This document shows, one piece after another, positions 1 to 9,667 of a stretch of DNA of 63,059 bases. A program made the translations under genes and the position numbers. Each line of letters starts with the position of its first letter. The stretch's first letter is position 1. Source of the DNA: JAICWP01 sp035278025 (GTDB taxonomy: Bacteria > Acidobacteriota > Terriglobia > Terriglobales > Acidobacteriaceae); assembly GCA_035278025.1 (NCBI GenBank), contig DATEJK010000197.1, positions 1 through 63,059 of the forward strand, in the 5' to 3' direction. A model generated the notes under the pieces. That model worked only from the letters and a program-made list of their open reading frames with translations. It did no database searches and had not been told where the DNA came from.

Positions 1-926
<926 letters not shown>

Positions 927-955
927 CTGCTGTCCTCATCTTTGTTTGTGGCGCT

Positions 956-2449
956 TTATTCGAACCCAATCCCTTTCATCGCCGGATATAGCTTGCGATA
1001 CTCCCGATAGCGTCCGTTCATGTGCCCCACCGTGGCCGGCTCCGGCTCAATACGCGACGCAATCCGAATCACCGCCTCACACGACGCGTCCACCGAAGGC
1101 CACGCTCCTCCGCCCACACCCGCCAGCAGCGCTGCCCCGTACGCCGCTCCTTCCTCCGCCGCCGCCACTTCCACGGTCCTGCCATAAACCTCTGCCTGAA
1201 TCTGCCGCCACACCGGCGAGCGCGCTCCCCCGCCCCCCAGCCGAATGCTCCCTATTGGCAGCTTCATTTCCTCAAAAATGGTCAGCGTATCACGCAGGCT
1301 GAAGGCCACGCCTTCCAGGATGGCGCGCACCACGTGCGCCCGGCTGTGGCTGGCCGTCAGCCCCGCCAGTGCCGCCCGAGCCTCTGGGTCCAAATGCGGT
1401 GTTCGCTCCCCCATCAGATAAGGCGCCCACAGCAGCCCTGCCGCCCCCGCCGGAACCCTGGCCGCCTCGGCACACAAGCGCTCATAAGGATCGCGGCCGT
1501 CATCGGCGCCGGCGCCGAACTGATCGCGAAACCAGCGCAGCGAAAGCCCCGCGCCCTGGGTGACGCCCATAACCTGCCAGCGACCGGGAACCGCATGGCA
1601 GAAGGTATGCACCCGGCCCTGCGGATCGAGTGCCGGCCGGTCCGTGGCCGCGAATACAACACCGGAAGTGCCGATGGTAGCGCTCACCGCTCCGGGCCGA
1701 ACCACGCCCAGCCCCACCGCACCCGCCGCCTGATCGCCCGCTCCCACAACCACCCGCGTTCCCTGCTTCAGTCCGGTTGCCTGGGCGCCCTCGGCGGAGA
1801 CTACTCCGACCACTTCCGGCGATTCGAATACCGGCGGCAGCAGCCGCTCATCCAGCTCCATGGCCTGCGCCACTTCCGCCGACCAGCGGCGGTGGACGAC
1901 GTCAAAAAGCAACGTGCCGGAGGCGTCCGCCACATCTATCGCACGCTCATCTGTGAGCCGCAGGCGCACATAATCTTTGGGCAGCAATACGGCGCGCACC
2001 CGCGCCCACAGCTCCGGTTCATGTTCACGTACCCAAAGCAGCTTGGGAAGTGTGAATCCTGTGAGCGCGGGATTGGCGGTCAATTCGATCAGCCGCCGGG
2101 CTCCGATCTTGTCGGTGATTTGCCGGCACTGTGCCGTCGTGCGCTGGTCGCACCATAAGATGGCCGGGCGCAAAACTTCGCCCTTATTGTCCAACAGCAC
2201 CGCGCCGTGCATCTGACCGGAAAAGCCCACCGCGCCGATGCTCTCGGCCGCGACACCCTGGGCCAGCAAGGTCACCACCGCCTTTTGCGCGGCCCGCCAC
2301 CAGTCCCGCGGGTCCTGCTCCGCCCACCCGGTTTGCGGCGAAGCAAAGTGCGCGTGCTCCGCGCCGGCAGCGGCCACTACTTGCCCGCGCTCGCCCACCA
2401 CCACCGCGCGCGTCCCTCCTGTTCCAACATCAATGCCAAGGAAGTTCAT
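956..2449 (-). CDS. xylB: Xylulokinase-like FGGY carbohydrate kinase
   Basis: A 497-residue cytoplasmic sugar kinase of the FGGY family, which phosphorylates D-xylulose with ATP to give xylulose 5-phosphate. The N-terminal phosphate loop GIDVGTGGTRA is present. SGQMHGAVL is the substrate-side motif typical of xylulokinases, and GAGDQAAGA carries the likely catalytic Asp. A glycine-rich nucleotide-binding segment (RLGGGGARSP) lies in the C-terminal half. The length matches the family. The ATG at 2449 is taken because the protein begins directly at the kinase fold. It is the first gene of a two-gene unit with the downstream isomerase and is divergent from the MarR gene. Other pentulose or hexulose kinases of the family cannot be excluded. 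Confidence 0.9.
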   Translation of the reverse strand: MNFLGIDVGTGGTRAVVVGERGQVVAAAGAEHAHFASPQTGWAEQDPRDWWRAAQKAVVTLLAQGVAAESIGAVGFSGQMHGAVLLDNKGEVLRPAILWCDQRTTAQCRQITDKIGARRLIELTANPALTGFTLPKLLWVREHEPELWARVRAVLLPKDYVRLRLTDERAIDVADASGTLLFDVVHRRWSAEVAQAMELDERLLPPVFESPEVVGVVSAEGAQATGLKQGTRVVVGAGDQAAGAVGLGVVRPGAVSATIGTSGVVFAATDRPALDPQGRVHTFCHAVPGRWQVMGVTQGAGLSLRWFRDQFGAGADDGRDPYERLCAEAARVPAGAAGLLWAPYLMGERTPHLDPEARAALAGLTASHSRAHVVRAILEGVAFSLRDTLTIFEEMKLPIGSIRLGGGGARSPVWRQIQAEVYGRTVEVAAAEEGAAYGAALLAGVGGGAWPSVDASCEAVIRIASRIEPEPATVGHMNGRYREYRKLYPAMKGIGFE

Positions 2450-2613
2450 CTCTGACTCGGCTCTTACGCCCGGACTGGCACAATTACATGCTCAATCGAA
2501 TCCCGTCAACCCGGTCATCTCGAGCCAGCGGGAAGCGAGAAATGCCGGGCTCGCGCGAGTCGAAGACCTCGCGCCTCCTTTCGGCCGGCAGGCCTGTACG
2601 CCCAGGTAAACAC

Positions 2614-2625
2614 TTTAATGTTAAA
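2614..2625. promoter_or_regulatory. Candidate MarR operator upstream of marR
   Basis: TTTAATGTTAAA is a perfect inverted repeat (TTTAA, two bases, TTAAA) 12 bases before the marR ATG. A copy with one mismatch lies before the pirin gene at 3170-3181. MarR-family dimers bind AT-rich palindromes of this size and often repress their own gene. The position suggests autoregulation; the assignment is inference. Confidence 0.5.
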
Positions 2626-2637
2626 CTACCCTTAGCC

Positions 2638-3084
2638 ATGCCCCGCCACTTCCACGGCACTCCGCGCCAGGAGCGCGCCCTCTCCGCGTACGTGAAGCTG
2701 CTGCGCGCCAGTGAGACACTGCATACGGAAGCCGCACGCTCCCTGGCCCATACCGATCTATCCTCCAGCCAGTTCGCCGTGCTCGAGGCTCTGTACCACG
2801 TCGGCCCCCTGTGCCTGAGCGAGCTGGCCCGCAAAATTCTCAAAACCAGCGGCAACCTCACCCTGGTGGCCAAGAATCTGGAGAAGCGCGGCCTGGTGAT
2901 CCGCCAGCAATCGACTCAGGACCGTCGCTTCGTCAGCCTCGCCATCACCGAAAAGGGCCGCAAACTTATGGCTCGCATCTTCCCGGTTCACCTGGCCCGC
3001 ATCGTCGAGTTAACGGACCGCCTGAGCCCCGCCGAGCAGGAAGAACTCGGCCGGCTCTGCCGGAAACTGGGCAAAAACCAGTAG
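2638..3084 (+). CDS. MarR family transcriptional regulator
   Basis: A 148-residue winged-helix regulator. The central part (about residues 35-110) has the MarR layout: LSSSQFAVLEAL, the recognition region ISKTSGNLTLV-like segment read here as KILKTSGNLTLVAKNLEKRG, and the wing QDRRFVSLAITEKG. The open frame extends far upstream, but the ATG at 2638 gives the normal family length, and a palindromic site lies just before it. It sits 127 bases ahead of pirin and doxX in the same direction. In other bacteria MarR regulators control pirin and DoxX genes in response to phenolic or oxidative stress, so this is probably their local repressor. Confidence 0.9.
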   Translation: MPRHFHGTPRQERALSAYVKLLRASETLHTEAARSLAHTDLSSSQFAVLEALYHVGPLCLSELARKILKTSGNLTLVAKNLEKRGLVIRQQSTQDRRFVSLAITEKGRKLMARIFPVHLARIVELTDRLSPAEQEELGRLCRKLGKNQ

Positions 3085-3169
3085 TTGATGGTTAGCAGTT
3101 GGCAGTCAGGACCCCGGCTAGATTGGCAAGAAACAGAGCTCCAGCCACCAGCTACGGTTCTGAAACTAT

Positions 3170-3181
3170 TTCAATGTTAAA
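3170..3181. promoter_or_regulatory. Candidate MarR operator upstream of pirin
   Basis: TTCAATGTTAAA differs at one base from the palindrome before marR (2614-2625) and lies 30 bases ahead of the pirin start codon, upstream of its Shine-Dalgarno stretch AAAGGAGG (3198-3205). This suggests that the MarR protein controls both its own gene and pirin-doxX. Confidence 0.5.
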
Positions 3182-3211
3182 GCATCTATAGTTCACGAAA
3201 GGAGGCCGCCT

Positions 3212-3913
3212 ATGATTACCCTGCGTCCTGCTGAGCAGCGCGGCCAGGCCGACTACGGCTGGCTGCACACCCGTTATACCTTTTCTTTTGCCGATTACTA
3301 CGACCCCGAACACACCCAGTTTCGCAGCCTGCGCGTCATTAATGAGGACCACGTGGACCCCGGCCACGGCTTCGGCACCCACCCTCACCGCGACATGGAA
3401 ATCATTACCTATGTGCTGGAGGGCGCGCTCGCCCACAAGGACAGCATGGGCACCGGCTCCACTATACGTCCCGGCGAAGTGCAGCGCATGAGCGCCGGTA
3501 CCGGCGTGCTGCACAGCGAGTTCAACCACTCGCCCTCGCAGGAGGTTCACCTGCTCCAGATCTGGATTCTGCCCAAGCGCAAAGGCATCGAGCCCAGTTA
3601 CGAGCAGAAGGAATTTCCCCGCGAGAGCAAGCTCAACCGCCTGCGCCTAGTCGCCTCGCCTTCGGGAGAAAACGGGGCGGTCACCATTCACCAGGATGCG
3701 CGGCTCTACGCTTCCGTCTTGGAGGAGGGTAAGAGCGTGCGTCACCAACTCGGTAAGGACCGCTATGCCTGGCTGCAGGTTGCACGCGGCGAGGTCTCGC
3801 TGAACGGCACTACCCTGAAGGCCGGCGACGGCGCCGCCGTGGAGCGCGAGCCAGCGCTCGAAATTACCGGTCGAGCGCCCAGTTCGGAATTGCTGCTGTT
3901 CGACTTGGCGTAA
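3212..3913 (+). CDS. Pirin family protein (YhhW-like bicupin)
   Basis: A 233-residue bicupin of the pirin family. The metal ligands seen in E. coli YhhW are conserved at the same positions: His57 and His59 in GTHPHRDME, His101 and Glu103 in VLHSEFN. YhhW-type pirins bind Fe or another divalent metal and show quercetin 2,3-dioxygenase activity in vitro; the physiological substrate is generally unknown. The start follows a strong AAAGGAGG site. It lies between a MarR gene and doxX, a common grouping in stress-response loci. Cytoplasmic; no signal peptide. Confidence 0.92.
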   Translation: MITLRPAEQRGQADYGWLHTRYTFSFADYYDPEHTQFRSLRVINEDHVDPGHGFGTHPHRDMEIITYVLEGALAHKDSMGTGSTIRPGEVQRMSAGTGVLHSEFNHSPSQEVHLLQIWILPKRKGIEPSYEQKEFPRESKLNRLRLVASPSGENGAVTIHQDARLYASVLEEGKSVRHQLGKDRYAWLQVARGEVSLNGTTLKAGDGAAVEREPALEITGRAPSSELLLFDLA

Positions 3914-3933
3914 AGTTCTTGGTGTCCTGCTAA

Positions 3934-3947
3934 GGGGCTTCGGCCCC
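3934..3947 (+). other. UUCG-capped hairpin between pirin and doxX
   Basis: GGGGC, TTCG, GCCCC forms a short stable stem capped by a UUCG tetraloop, 20 bases after the pirin stop. No T-run follows, so it is not a classical terminator. It could lower expression of doxX relative to pirin or protect the 3' end of the pirin message. Confidence 0.5.
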
Positions 3948-3992
3948 GAAGCATTTCGCGGGCACTACCTCGTTGTGAATAAGGAGAGAGAG

Positions 3993-4475
3993 ATGTTGCG
4001 CAGACTGCTTCAGACAAAGAATGATTTCGTGCTTACCGTGGTCCGCCTCGTCCTTGGGGTTGTCTTTTTCGCTCACGGCTCCCAGAAAATGCTGGGCTGG
4101 TTCGGCGGCTATGGCTTTTCCGGCACCATGGGATTCTTCGAGCACAACGGCATACCCGCCGTGTTTGCCTTCCTGGCCATCGCTGCTGAATTCTTCGGCG
4201 GCATCGGGCTCCTGCTCGGCCTGCTCAGCCGCGTGGCCGCATTCGGCATCACCTGCAACATGCTGGTGGCCATCGCCACGCTTCATCACCGCTTCGGCTT
4301 GTTCATGAACTGGACGGGTCAGCAGAAGGGCGAGGGATTCGAATTCCATCTGCTGGTGCTGGCAGTGACCTTCCTGATTATGGCCCGCGGCGCCGGCGCG
4401 CTTTCCATCGACCGCCTGCTCAGCCGTCCGGCTCCATCGGATTTCCAATCGCGGCCTTTGGCGCAGGCTGGGTAA
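3993..4475 (+). CDS. DoxX family membrane protein
   Basis: A 160-residue inner-membrane protein with four predicted hydrophobic spans and the DoxX pattern LVLGVVFFAHGSQKMLGWFG near the N-terminus, followed by an EFFGGIGLLLGLL helix. DoxX proteins occur with redox enzymes and in mycobacteria form a membrane oxidoreductase complex with a superoxide dismutase; the exact role is unclear. A GTG at 3975 is in frame, but the ATG at 3993 is preferred because AAGGAG at 3981-3986 is correctly spaced from it. It follows pirin in the same direction and probably belongs to the same MarR-controlled unit. Confidence 0.88.
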   Translation: MLRRLLQTKNDFVLTVVRLVLGVVFFAHGSQKMLGWFGGYGFSGTMGFFEHNGIPAVFAFLAIAAEFFGGIGLLLGLLSRVAAFGITCNMLVAIATLHHRFGLFMNWTGQQKGEGFEFHLLVLAVTFLIMARGAGALSIDRLLSRPAPSDFQSRPLAQAG

Positions 4476-4495
4476 TCCGCACCAAAAATATACGC

Positions 4496-4537
4496 AGCAC
4501 CGTTCGCGCAACGTCTCTCCCCCAACGCGGCGGTGCT
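4496..4537. terminator. Weak convergent hairpin after doxX
   Basis: AGCACCG (4496-4502) is repeated inverted as CGGTGCT (4531-4537), with a 28-base loop, between the convergent doxX and OsmC-like genes. No T-run follows and the loop is long, so this is only a weak candidate for a bidirectional 3' end. Nothing else is seen in this 159-base gap. Confidence 0.2.
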
Positions 4538-4634
4538 CTCTCTGCCGGCTCCTAACACTGACTCCCGACTACTGCGTTACCTCTACTTCCACTTTCACTT
4601 CCGGGGTCGCAACTGCGACCGTGCCATAGAGGGG

Positions 4635-5009
4635 TCAACGCTGCTTGAAAGCTCCGATCAGGCGCTCGCCTTCCTGCTGATTTACTCCTTCCAGCTTGAA
4701 CTTCACCTGCACGGAGTTGAGCAGGCTCACGTCCGGCCGCACCGGGCGCGAGCGGTCCTGCGTGCTGGTTATCGCCACCACCGCCTTCTTCAGCGGCAGC
4801 TTCTCCCCCTTGGCAATCACCTGCACCAGTTCCACGCCGCACGCCGCTACCGCCGCCAAAAAAACTTCCACCGGCGTGATCTCCTCGCCCGGACACCCAT
4901 TCTGCTCCGGCCCATCCACCACAACATGATGGTTGCGGGCGCTGCACAGCACCCGCCCAAAGGTGTCCGTTGAGTTCGCACTTACCGTGTACTGCCGCAA
5001 ATCGGCCAT
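4635..5009 (-). CDS. OsmC family protein
   Basis: A 124-residue OsmC-like protein. OsmC and Ohr proteins reduce organic hydroperoxides through a reactive cysteine. The typical helix start is visible as GEEITPVEVFLAAVAACGVELVQ, written in two parts: GEEITPVEVF then LAAVAACGVE, with the presumed peroxidatic Cys57. The second conserved cysteine of true OsmC/Ohr enzymes is absent near the C-terminus; another cysteine (Cys39, NGCPGEE) lies before the helix. Peroxidase activity is therefore uncertain and this may be one of the non-catalytic OsmC-like proteins. It lies downstream of, and in the same direction as, the efflux genes but 109 bases away. Confidence 0.85.
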   Translation of the reverse strand: MADLRQYTVSANSTDTFGRVLCSARNHHVVVDGPEQNGCPGEEITPVEVFLAAVAACGVELVQVIAKGEKLPLKKAVVAITSTQDRSRPVRPDVSLLNSVQVKFKLEGVNQQEGERLIGAFKQR

Positions 5010-5061
5010 CCCCCCTCCTTTTCACCGTTATTGTATTTGGTGCCGGCTATGCAGTGTGGGA

Positions 5062-5079
5062 ACAGCCGCCTCCGGCTGT
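5062..5079. repeat. Intergenic hairpin between the RND gene and the OsmC-like gene
   Basis: ACAGCCG, CCTC, CGGCTGT is a perfect 7-bp stem with a 4-base loop in the gap after the RND transporter gene. It has no adjacent T-run. It looks like one of the small palindromic elements found between genes in this window and may serve as an mRNA 3' end or be a REP-like repeat. Confidence 0.4.
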
Positions 5080-5118
5080 CCGGGCAAGCGAAGCTCGCCT
5101 TATCGCTCTTTTACCGCG

Positions 5119-8100
5119 CTAGTCTGCCGTGTGTGCCGCCGCCTCGCGCGGCAATATCTCACTGACCTCGGCTTTGCCACCGCCGCGTGTGGTCAGGCTC
5201 TTCACAATCACATACAGCACAGGAATGAAGAACAGGTTCAGAATGGTGGACACCACCATGCCTCCCACCACCGTGGTTCCCACGGAATGGCGACTGGCCT
5301 GGCCCGCGCCTGAGGCGAACACCAGCGGCAGCACTCCCAGAATGAAAGCGAAGGAGGTCATCAGGATGGGCCGCAGACGGATCCTTGCCGCCTCAACTGC
5401 GGCTTCCGAAATACTCAGCCCGCGCCGGCGCAGCTGTTCCGCAAACTCTACAATCAGAATGCCGTTCTTGCTGGCCAGACCGATCAGCATCACCAGCCCG
5501 ATCTGGCAGTACACATCGTCCAGCAACCCCCGCATCGCTTGCGCTCCCAGGGCCCCCAGCAGCGCCATGGGCACGCCCAGAAGAATAATGAAGGGCAGAG
5601 TGAAGCTTTCGTATTGCGCGGCCAGCGTCAGGTACACGAACAGCAGCCCCAGCCCGAACAGGCGGATAGACTGCCCACCCGATTTGATCTCTTCCAGCGA
5701 AAGCCCGGTCCACGAGTAGCCCATGCCCAGCGGCAGCACCTTCTTCGCCAGGTCCTCCATGGCGTTGATGGCTTCGCCCGAGCTGTATCCCGGCGCCGGC
5801 GAGCCGTCAATTTCCGCCGAGCGGAACAGGTTGTAGTGGCTGATGATCTGCGGCGCCGTGGTTTCCTTCACTTTCACCAGGTTTTCCAGCGGCATCATTA
5901 CGCCCTTATCGGAGCGCACGTAGAACTGTCGGATGTCGCGCGGCTGCGAGCGGAACTGCTCGTCAGCCTGCACGTAAACCCGGTAGCTGCGGTTATTGAA
6001 ATCGAAGTCGTTGACGTACGCCGATCCCATGTACACCTGCAGCGTGTCACTGATCTGGCTCAGCGGCACATCCAGGCTCTTGGCCTTCTCGCGGTCAATA
6101 TTGACCACGAACTGCGGGTCGTTGGCCGTGAACGAACTGAACAGCCCGCGCAGGTCCTTGCGTGCGTTGCCCTCGCGCACCATCTTTTCGGTCGCATCAT
6201 AAAGCGCATTGGGCGTGGTCCCGCCCTCGTCCTGCACTTCGAACTGGAAGCCGCCGAACGTGCTCAGGCCCTCAATGGGTGGCGGCGAAAACGGCACCAC
6301 CATGGCGCCGGAGATGGCGCTCAGCGGTCCGCGCAGGCTTGCGATGATGGCGTCCGCGGACTGCTCCTGCCCTTTGCGCTCGCCAATCGGCGCCAGGTTG
6401 ATAAACAGGATGCCGCGGTTGGGGCTGGCTCCGGCAAAGCTGAACCCGGCCACGCTGAAGACGCCTTGGATGTCCTTATTGCGGGCCAGCACCTGTTCCA
6501 CCTGGGTCATGACCTTGGAGGTATAGTTCAGCGACGCGCCCTCGGGAGATTGCACCGTCACCATGAAGTAGCCCTGGTCTTCATCGGGCACAAATCCCGT
6601 GGGCACCTTCTTGAATACCCAGTACGTCAGTCCCAGGCCGACAAAGAACAGCGCCAGCAGCGCCCAGCGGAAGCGCAGCGCCCGCCGCGCCGAGTGCCGG
6701 TAGGCGTTGGTCACGCCGTGAATCGCCGTCTCCACCCCCGAAAAGAAGCGTCCTTTTCTCGTCTCGCCGCGCAGAATTAACGCCGACAGAGCCGGAGTGA
6801 AGGTCAACGAGTTGAACGCCGAAATCACAATGGAGAAGGCAATGGTCAGCGAAAACTGCTTGTAGAGCAGGCCGGTGGTGCCGGGAAAAAATGCCACCGG
6901 CACGAACACCGAGACCAGCACCAGCGAAGTAGCGATGACCGCCCCCGTCACCTCGCCCATGGCCTCGGACGCGGCCACGTGCGAATTGATGTGCTCCTCG
7001 CCCATGTGCCGCTTGACGTTCTCGATGACCACGATAGCGTCATCCACCACCAGCCCGGTCGCCAGCGTTATGCCGAACAGCGTCAGCGTATTGATGGAAA
7101 ATCCCAGCAGTTTGATGAAGGCGAACGTTCCCACCAGCGACACCGGAATGGTCACCGCCGGTATAAGGGTGCTGCGCCAGTCCTGCAGGAAAAAGAACAT
7201 CACCAGCACCACCAGCGCGATGGCCAGCAGCAGGGTGTAGAGCACCTCGCGGATGGATTCGCCCACCATGGTGGTGGTGTCGAAGGCGACAGCGTACTTC
7301 AAACCCGGCGGAAAGAACTTGGAGAGCCGCGCCAGTTCCTCGCGGGCCGACCGGTCCACGTCAATGGCGTTGGCCGTAGGCAATTGCATCACGCCAATTC
7401 CGATGGACTGATATCCGTTATAGGCCAGGTTGCTGTTGTAAGCTTCCGCTCCCAGCTCAGCCCGTCCCACATCGCGCAGCCGAATGAGGCTGCCGTCGCT
7501 GCCCGTTTTGAGAATGATATTGTTGAACTCGGAGGCCTCGCTGAGCCGCCCCACCGCGCGCACGCTGATCTGGTAGAGCTGGTTGGGCGGCGCCGGTTCC
7601 GCTCCCACCTGTCCGGCGGCAATCTCCACGTTCTGCTCGCGCAGGGCTCTTACGACATCGCTGGCTGTCAACCCGCGGGCCGCCAGCCGCACCGGGTCAA
7701 GCCACAGCCGCATGGAGTACTTGCGTTCGCCGAAGATCATCACGTCGCCAACGCCCGGAATTCGCTTCAGCGCGTCTTTGACGTACACGTCAATGTAGTT
7801 GCTGATGAACTCGTTGCTGTACTGGTTGCGGTCGGAGTAAAAGCCCGCAGCCATCACGAAGGCGCTGGAATTTTTGGTGATGGTGATGCCGCTGGTGTTG
7901 ACCTCGGTGGGCAGCCGCCCAGTCACCGTCGAAATGCGGTTCTGCACGTCCACGGCCGCCACGTCCAGGTCGCGCGACAGGTCAAAGGTGACGGTGATCT
8001 GGCTGACCCCGTCATTGGTGCTGGCCGAGGTTATGTAGCGCATGCCCTCGACCCCGTTGATGGCCTGCTCCAGCGGCGTGGTCACCGCCGATTCCACCGT

Positions 8101-8268
8101 CTGCGCGTTGGCTCCGGTGTACACGCTGGTCACGCTCACCTGCGGCGGCGCCAGTTGCGGGTATTGCGCGATGGGAAGCAGCGGAATGCACACCGCGCCC
8201 GCTATCACAATAAACAGCGAGCATACCGTGGCAAATACCGGCCGCCTGATGAAGAAATCTACGAACAC
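5119..8268 (-). CDS. HAE1 family RND multidrug efflux permease (AcrB/MexB-like)
   Basis: A 1049-residue inner-membrane drug/proton antiporter, the same length as E. coli AcrB. The start (MFVDFFIRRPVFATV) and the first periplasmic loop are typical. GLVVDDAIVVIENV in TM4 carries the Asp pair of the proton relay. Two large periplasmic loops with the docking and porter regions and about 12 membrane spans are evident from the hydrophobic pattern. It follows the membrane-fusion gene by 48 bases in the same direction. No outer-membrane channel gene of the TolC family lies in the window, so the pump must use one encoded elsewhere. The ATG at 8268 gives the standard N-terminus. Confidence 0.95.
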   Translation of the reverse strand: MFVDFFIRRPVFATVCSLFIVIAGAVCIPLLPIAQYPQLAPPQVSVTSVYTGANAQTVESAVTTPLEQAINGVEGMRYITSASTNDGVSQITVTFDLSRDLDVAAVDVQNRISTVTGRLPTEVNTSGITITKNSSAFVMAAGFYSDRNQYSNEFISNYIDVYVKDALKRIPGVGDVMIFGERKYSMRLWLDPVRLAARGLTASDVVRALREQNVEIAAGQVGAEPAPPNQLYQISVRAVGRLSEASEFNNIILKTGSDGSLIRLRDVGRAELGAEAYNSNLAYNGYQSIGIGVMQLPTANAIDVDRSAREELARLSKFFPPGLKYAVAFDTTTMVGESIREVLYTLLLAIALVVLVMFFFLQDWRSTLIPAVTIPVSLVGTFAFIKLLGFSINTLTLFGITLATGLVVDDAIVVIENVKRHMGEEHINSHVAASEAMGEVTGAVIATSLVLVSVFVPVAFFPGTTGLLYKQFSLTIAFSIVISAFNSLTFTPALSALILRGETRKGRFFSGVETAIHGVTNAYRHSARRALRFRWALLALFFVGLGLTYWVFKKVPTGFVPDEDQGYFMVTVQSPEGASLNYTSKVMTQVEQVLARNKDIQGVFSVAGFSFAGASPNRGILFINLAPIGERKGQEQSADAIIASLRGPLSAISGAMVVPFSPPPIEGLSTFGGFQFEVQDEGGTTPNALYDATEKMVREGNARKDLRGLFSSFTANDPQFVVNIDREKAKSLDVPLSQISDTLQVYMGSAYVNDFDFNNRSYRVYVQADEQFRSQPRDIRQFYVRSDKGVMMPLENLVKVKETTAPQIISHYNLFRSAEIDGSPAPGYSSGEAINAMEDLAKKVLPLGMGYSWTGLSLEEIKSGGQSIRLFGLGLLFVYLTLAAQYESFTLPFIILLGVPMALLGALGAQAMRGLLDDVYCQIGLVMLIGLASKNGILIVEFAEQLRRRGLSISEAAVEAARIRLRPILMTSFAFILGVLPLVFASGAGQASRHSVGTTVVGGMVVSTILNLFFIPVLYVIVKSLTTRGGGKAEVSEILPREAAAHTAD

Positions 8269-8316
8269 GCCCCTCGCCCCTGCACCGACTGTCAGCTATC
8301 GCGATCGTCGGTGAAC

Positions 8317-9438
8317 CTATTTCACTACCGACACCGGCGCTCCATCCGCCAGGTTTTGCGTTCCCGAAACAATCACCTGGTCGCCCGGCTTGATCCCACC
8401 CAATACCGTGTAGCTGCTGCCGCTAATATCGCCTACCTGCACCGGCGTCTGCCGCGCCACCGTTCCCTTCGGCCCCTGCACGGCCAGAAACGCGAAGTAC
8501 TGCCCGCTGATGCGCGCCACCGCCGTCACGGGAATCATCAGCCCCGGATGCGAGCTCCAGACCACCCGCGCCCGCACGAACTGTGCCGAACGAATCTCCC
8601 GCCGCGGGTTGCTGATCAGCGCCTTCACCAGCACCGACTGCATGCCCGTATCCACCTGCGGCGAAATAAACGTGACACGCGAGCGCGCCAGTACGGCTCC
8701 CGCATCGCTCACGATGTCCACTGGCAGGGCCAGCCGCAGCCCCGTCGCCCGCTCCAGCGGCACCTGGATATATGCCTCCAGGTCAGTATTGCTGTCCACC
8801 GTGGTCAGCACGGTGGAGTTGGTCACCCGGTCGCCCACATGCACCGGAATGTCGCCCACAATTCCGGCGCTCGGGGCCACCACTTCGTAATACTGCAGCT
8901 GTACCTGCTGTTCATTGACTTGCGCGTTCAGCGAGGCCAGGTCCGCCTGCGCCGCGTCGTAGCCGGTCTGTGCCTGGTCCAGTTCCTGCTTGCTGACCAC
9001 GCCCGCGGCGTGCAGCTTTTTGGTTCGCTCCAGTTGCGTGCGCGCCCACTCCAGGTTGGCCTGCTTCTGCCGCGCTGTGGCTTCTGAGCTATTTACCGTA
9101 GCCCGCTGCTTCAGCGGGTCAATTTGCAGCAACGGCGCGCCTTCCCTCACGCTTTCGCCGGAGCGCACAAAGATTCTTGTGATCTGCCCCTCCACCTGCG
9201 GCTGGATGGTGGCCGAGTTGCGCGACTTGATGGTGGCCACGTACTCGCTGGTGTCCTGCACCGTGCTCAGCTCCGCCGGCATGACCTTTACCTGCGCCGG
9301 CGGGGGCGCCTCCATGGAGGCGGATACATCGTTCCCACTGCAGCCCGCCAGCAGTGCCGCGGCCATCACCGCCAGCGCCCCTGCCGCCCGCGTGGCCCAC
9401 TTCCCGCCCCTTTTGCCGCTTTTGTTTCGCTCCTGCAT
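8317..9438 (-). CDS. RND efflux periplasmic adaptor lipoprotein (AcrA/MexA-like)
   Basis: A 373-residue membrane-fusion protein that links the RND permease to an outer-membrane channel. From the ATG at 9438 it has a positively charged start, a hydrophobic stretch and the lipobox LLAGC, so it is probably lipid-anchored in the periplasm. The frame continues 43 codons upstream, but only the 9438 start exposes the signal sequence. The lipoyl/barrel-sandwich halves (GQITRIFVRSGESVREGAP and VAPSAGIVGDI) flank an alpha-hairpin with LERTKKLHAAGVVSKQELD. It is the first gene of the pump unit; no TetR or other regulator adjoins it. Confidence 0.93.
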   Translation of the reverse strand: MQERNKSGKRGGKWATRAAGALAVMAAALLAGCSGNDVSASMEAPPPAQVKVMPAELSTVQDTSEYVATIKSRNSATIQPQVEGQITRIFVRSGESVREGAPLLQIDPLKQRATVNSSEATARQKQANLEWARTQLERTKKLHAAGVVSKQELDQAQTGYDAAQADLASLNAQVNEQQVQLQYYEVVAPSAGIVGDIPVHVGDRVTNSTVLTTVDSNTDLEAYIQVPLERATGLRLALPVDIVSDAGAVLARSRVTFISPQVDTGMQSVLVKALISNPRREIRSAQFVRARVVWSSHPGLMIPVTAVARISGQYFAFLAVQGPKGTVARQTPVQVGDISGSSYTVLGGIKPGDQVIVSGTQNLADGAPVSVVK

Positions 9439-9667
9439 ATTCGGTCCGTCTCCAGGACCTGCCCACCCAGCAGGGCAGAATCCGCGGTTAGTGTCCAGTG
9501 TCTCAGAAACCTGCCGGAAAGAGAATGTCAGGCCCGGCAAATTCCCGCTGCCTGGGGGATGCGACATGACGGGCTTCGAGCCTGGCTATTGAGATTTGGG
9601 TGCCTGAACGGGGCCTCTCTCTAATACTATTCCCGCGAGTACCCGGAAGGCTGCGGAGGAATCACTT

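Noticed and set aside
6979..9087. 702-codon plus-strand frame opposite the RND genes
   Set aside because: It is the antisense reading of the AcrB/AcrA-like genes; the peptide is His/Arg/Gln-rich and meaningless, an effect of high GC codon bias.
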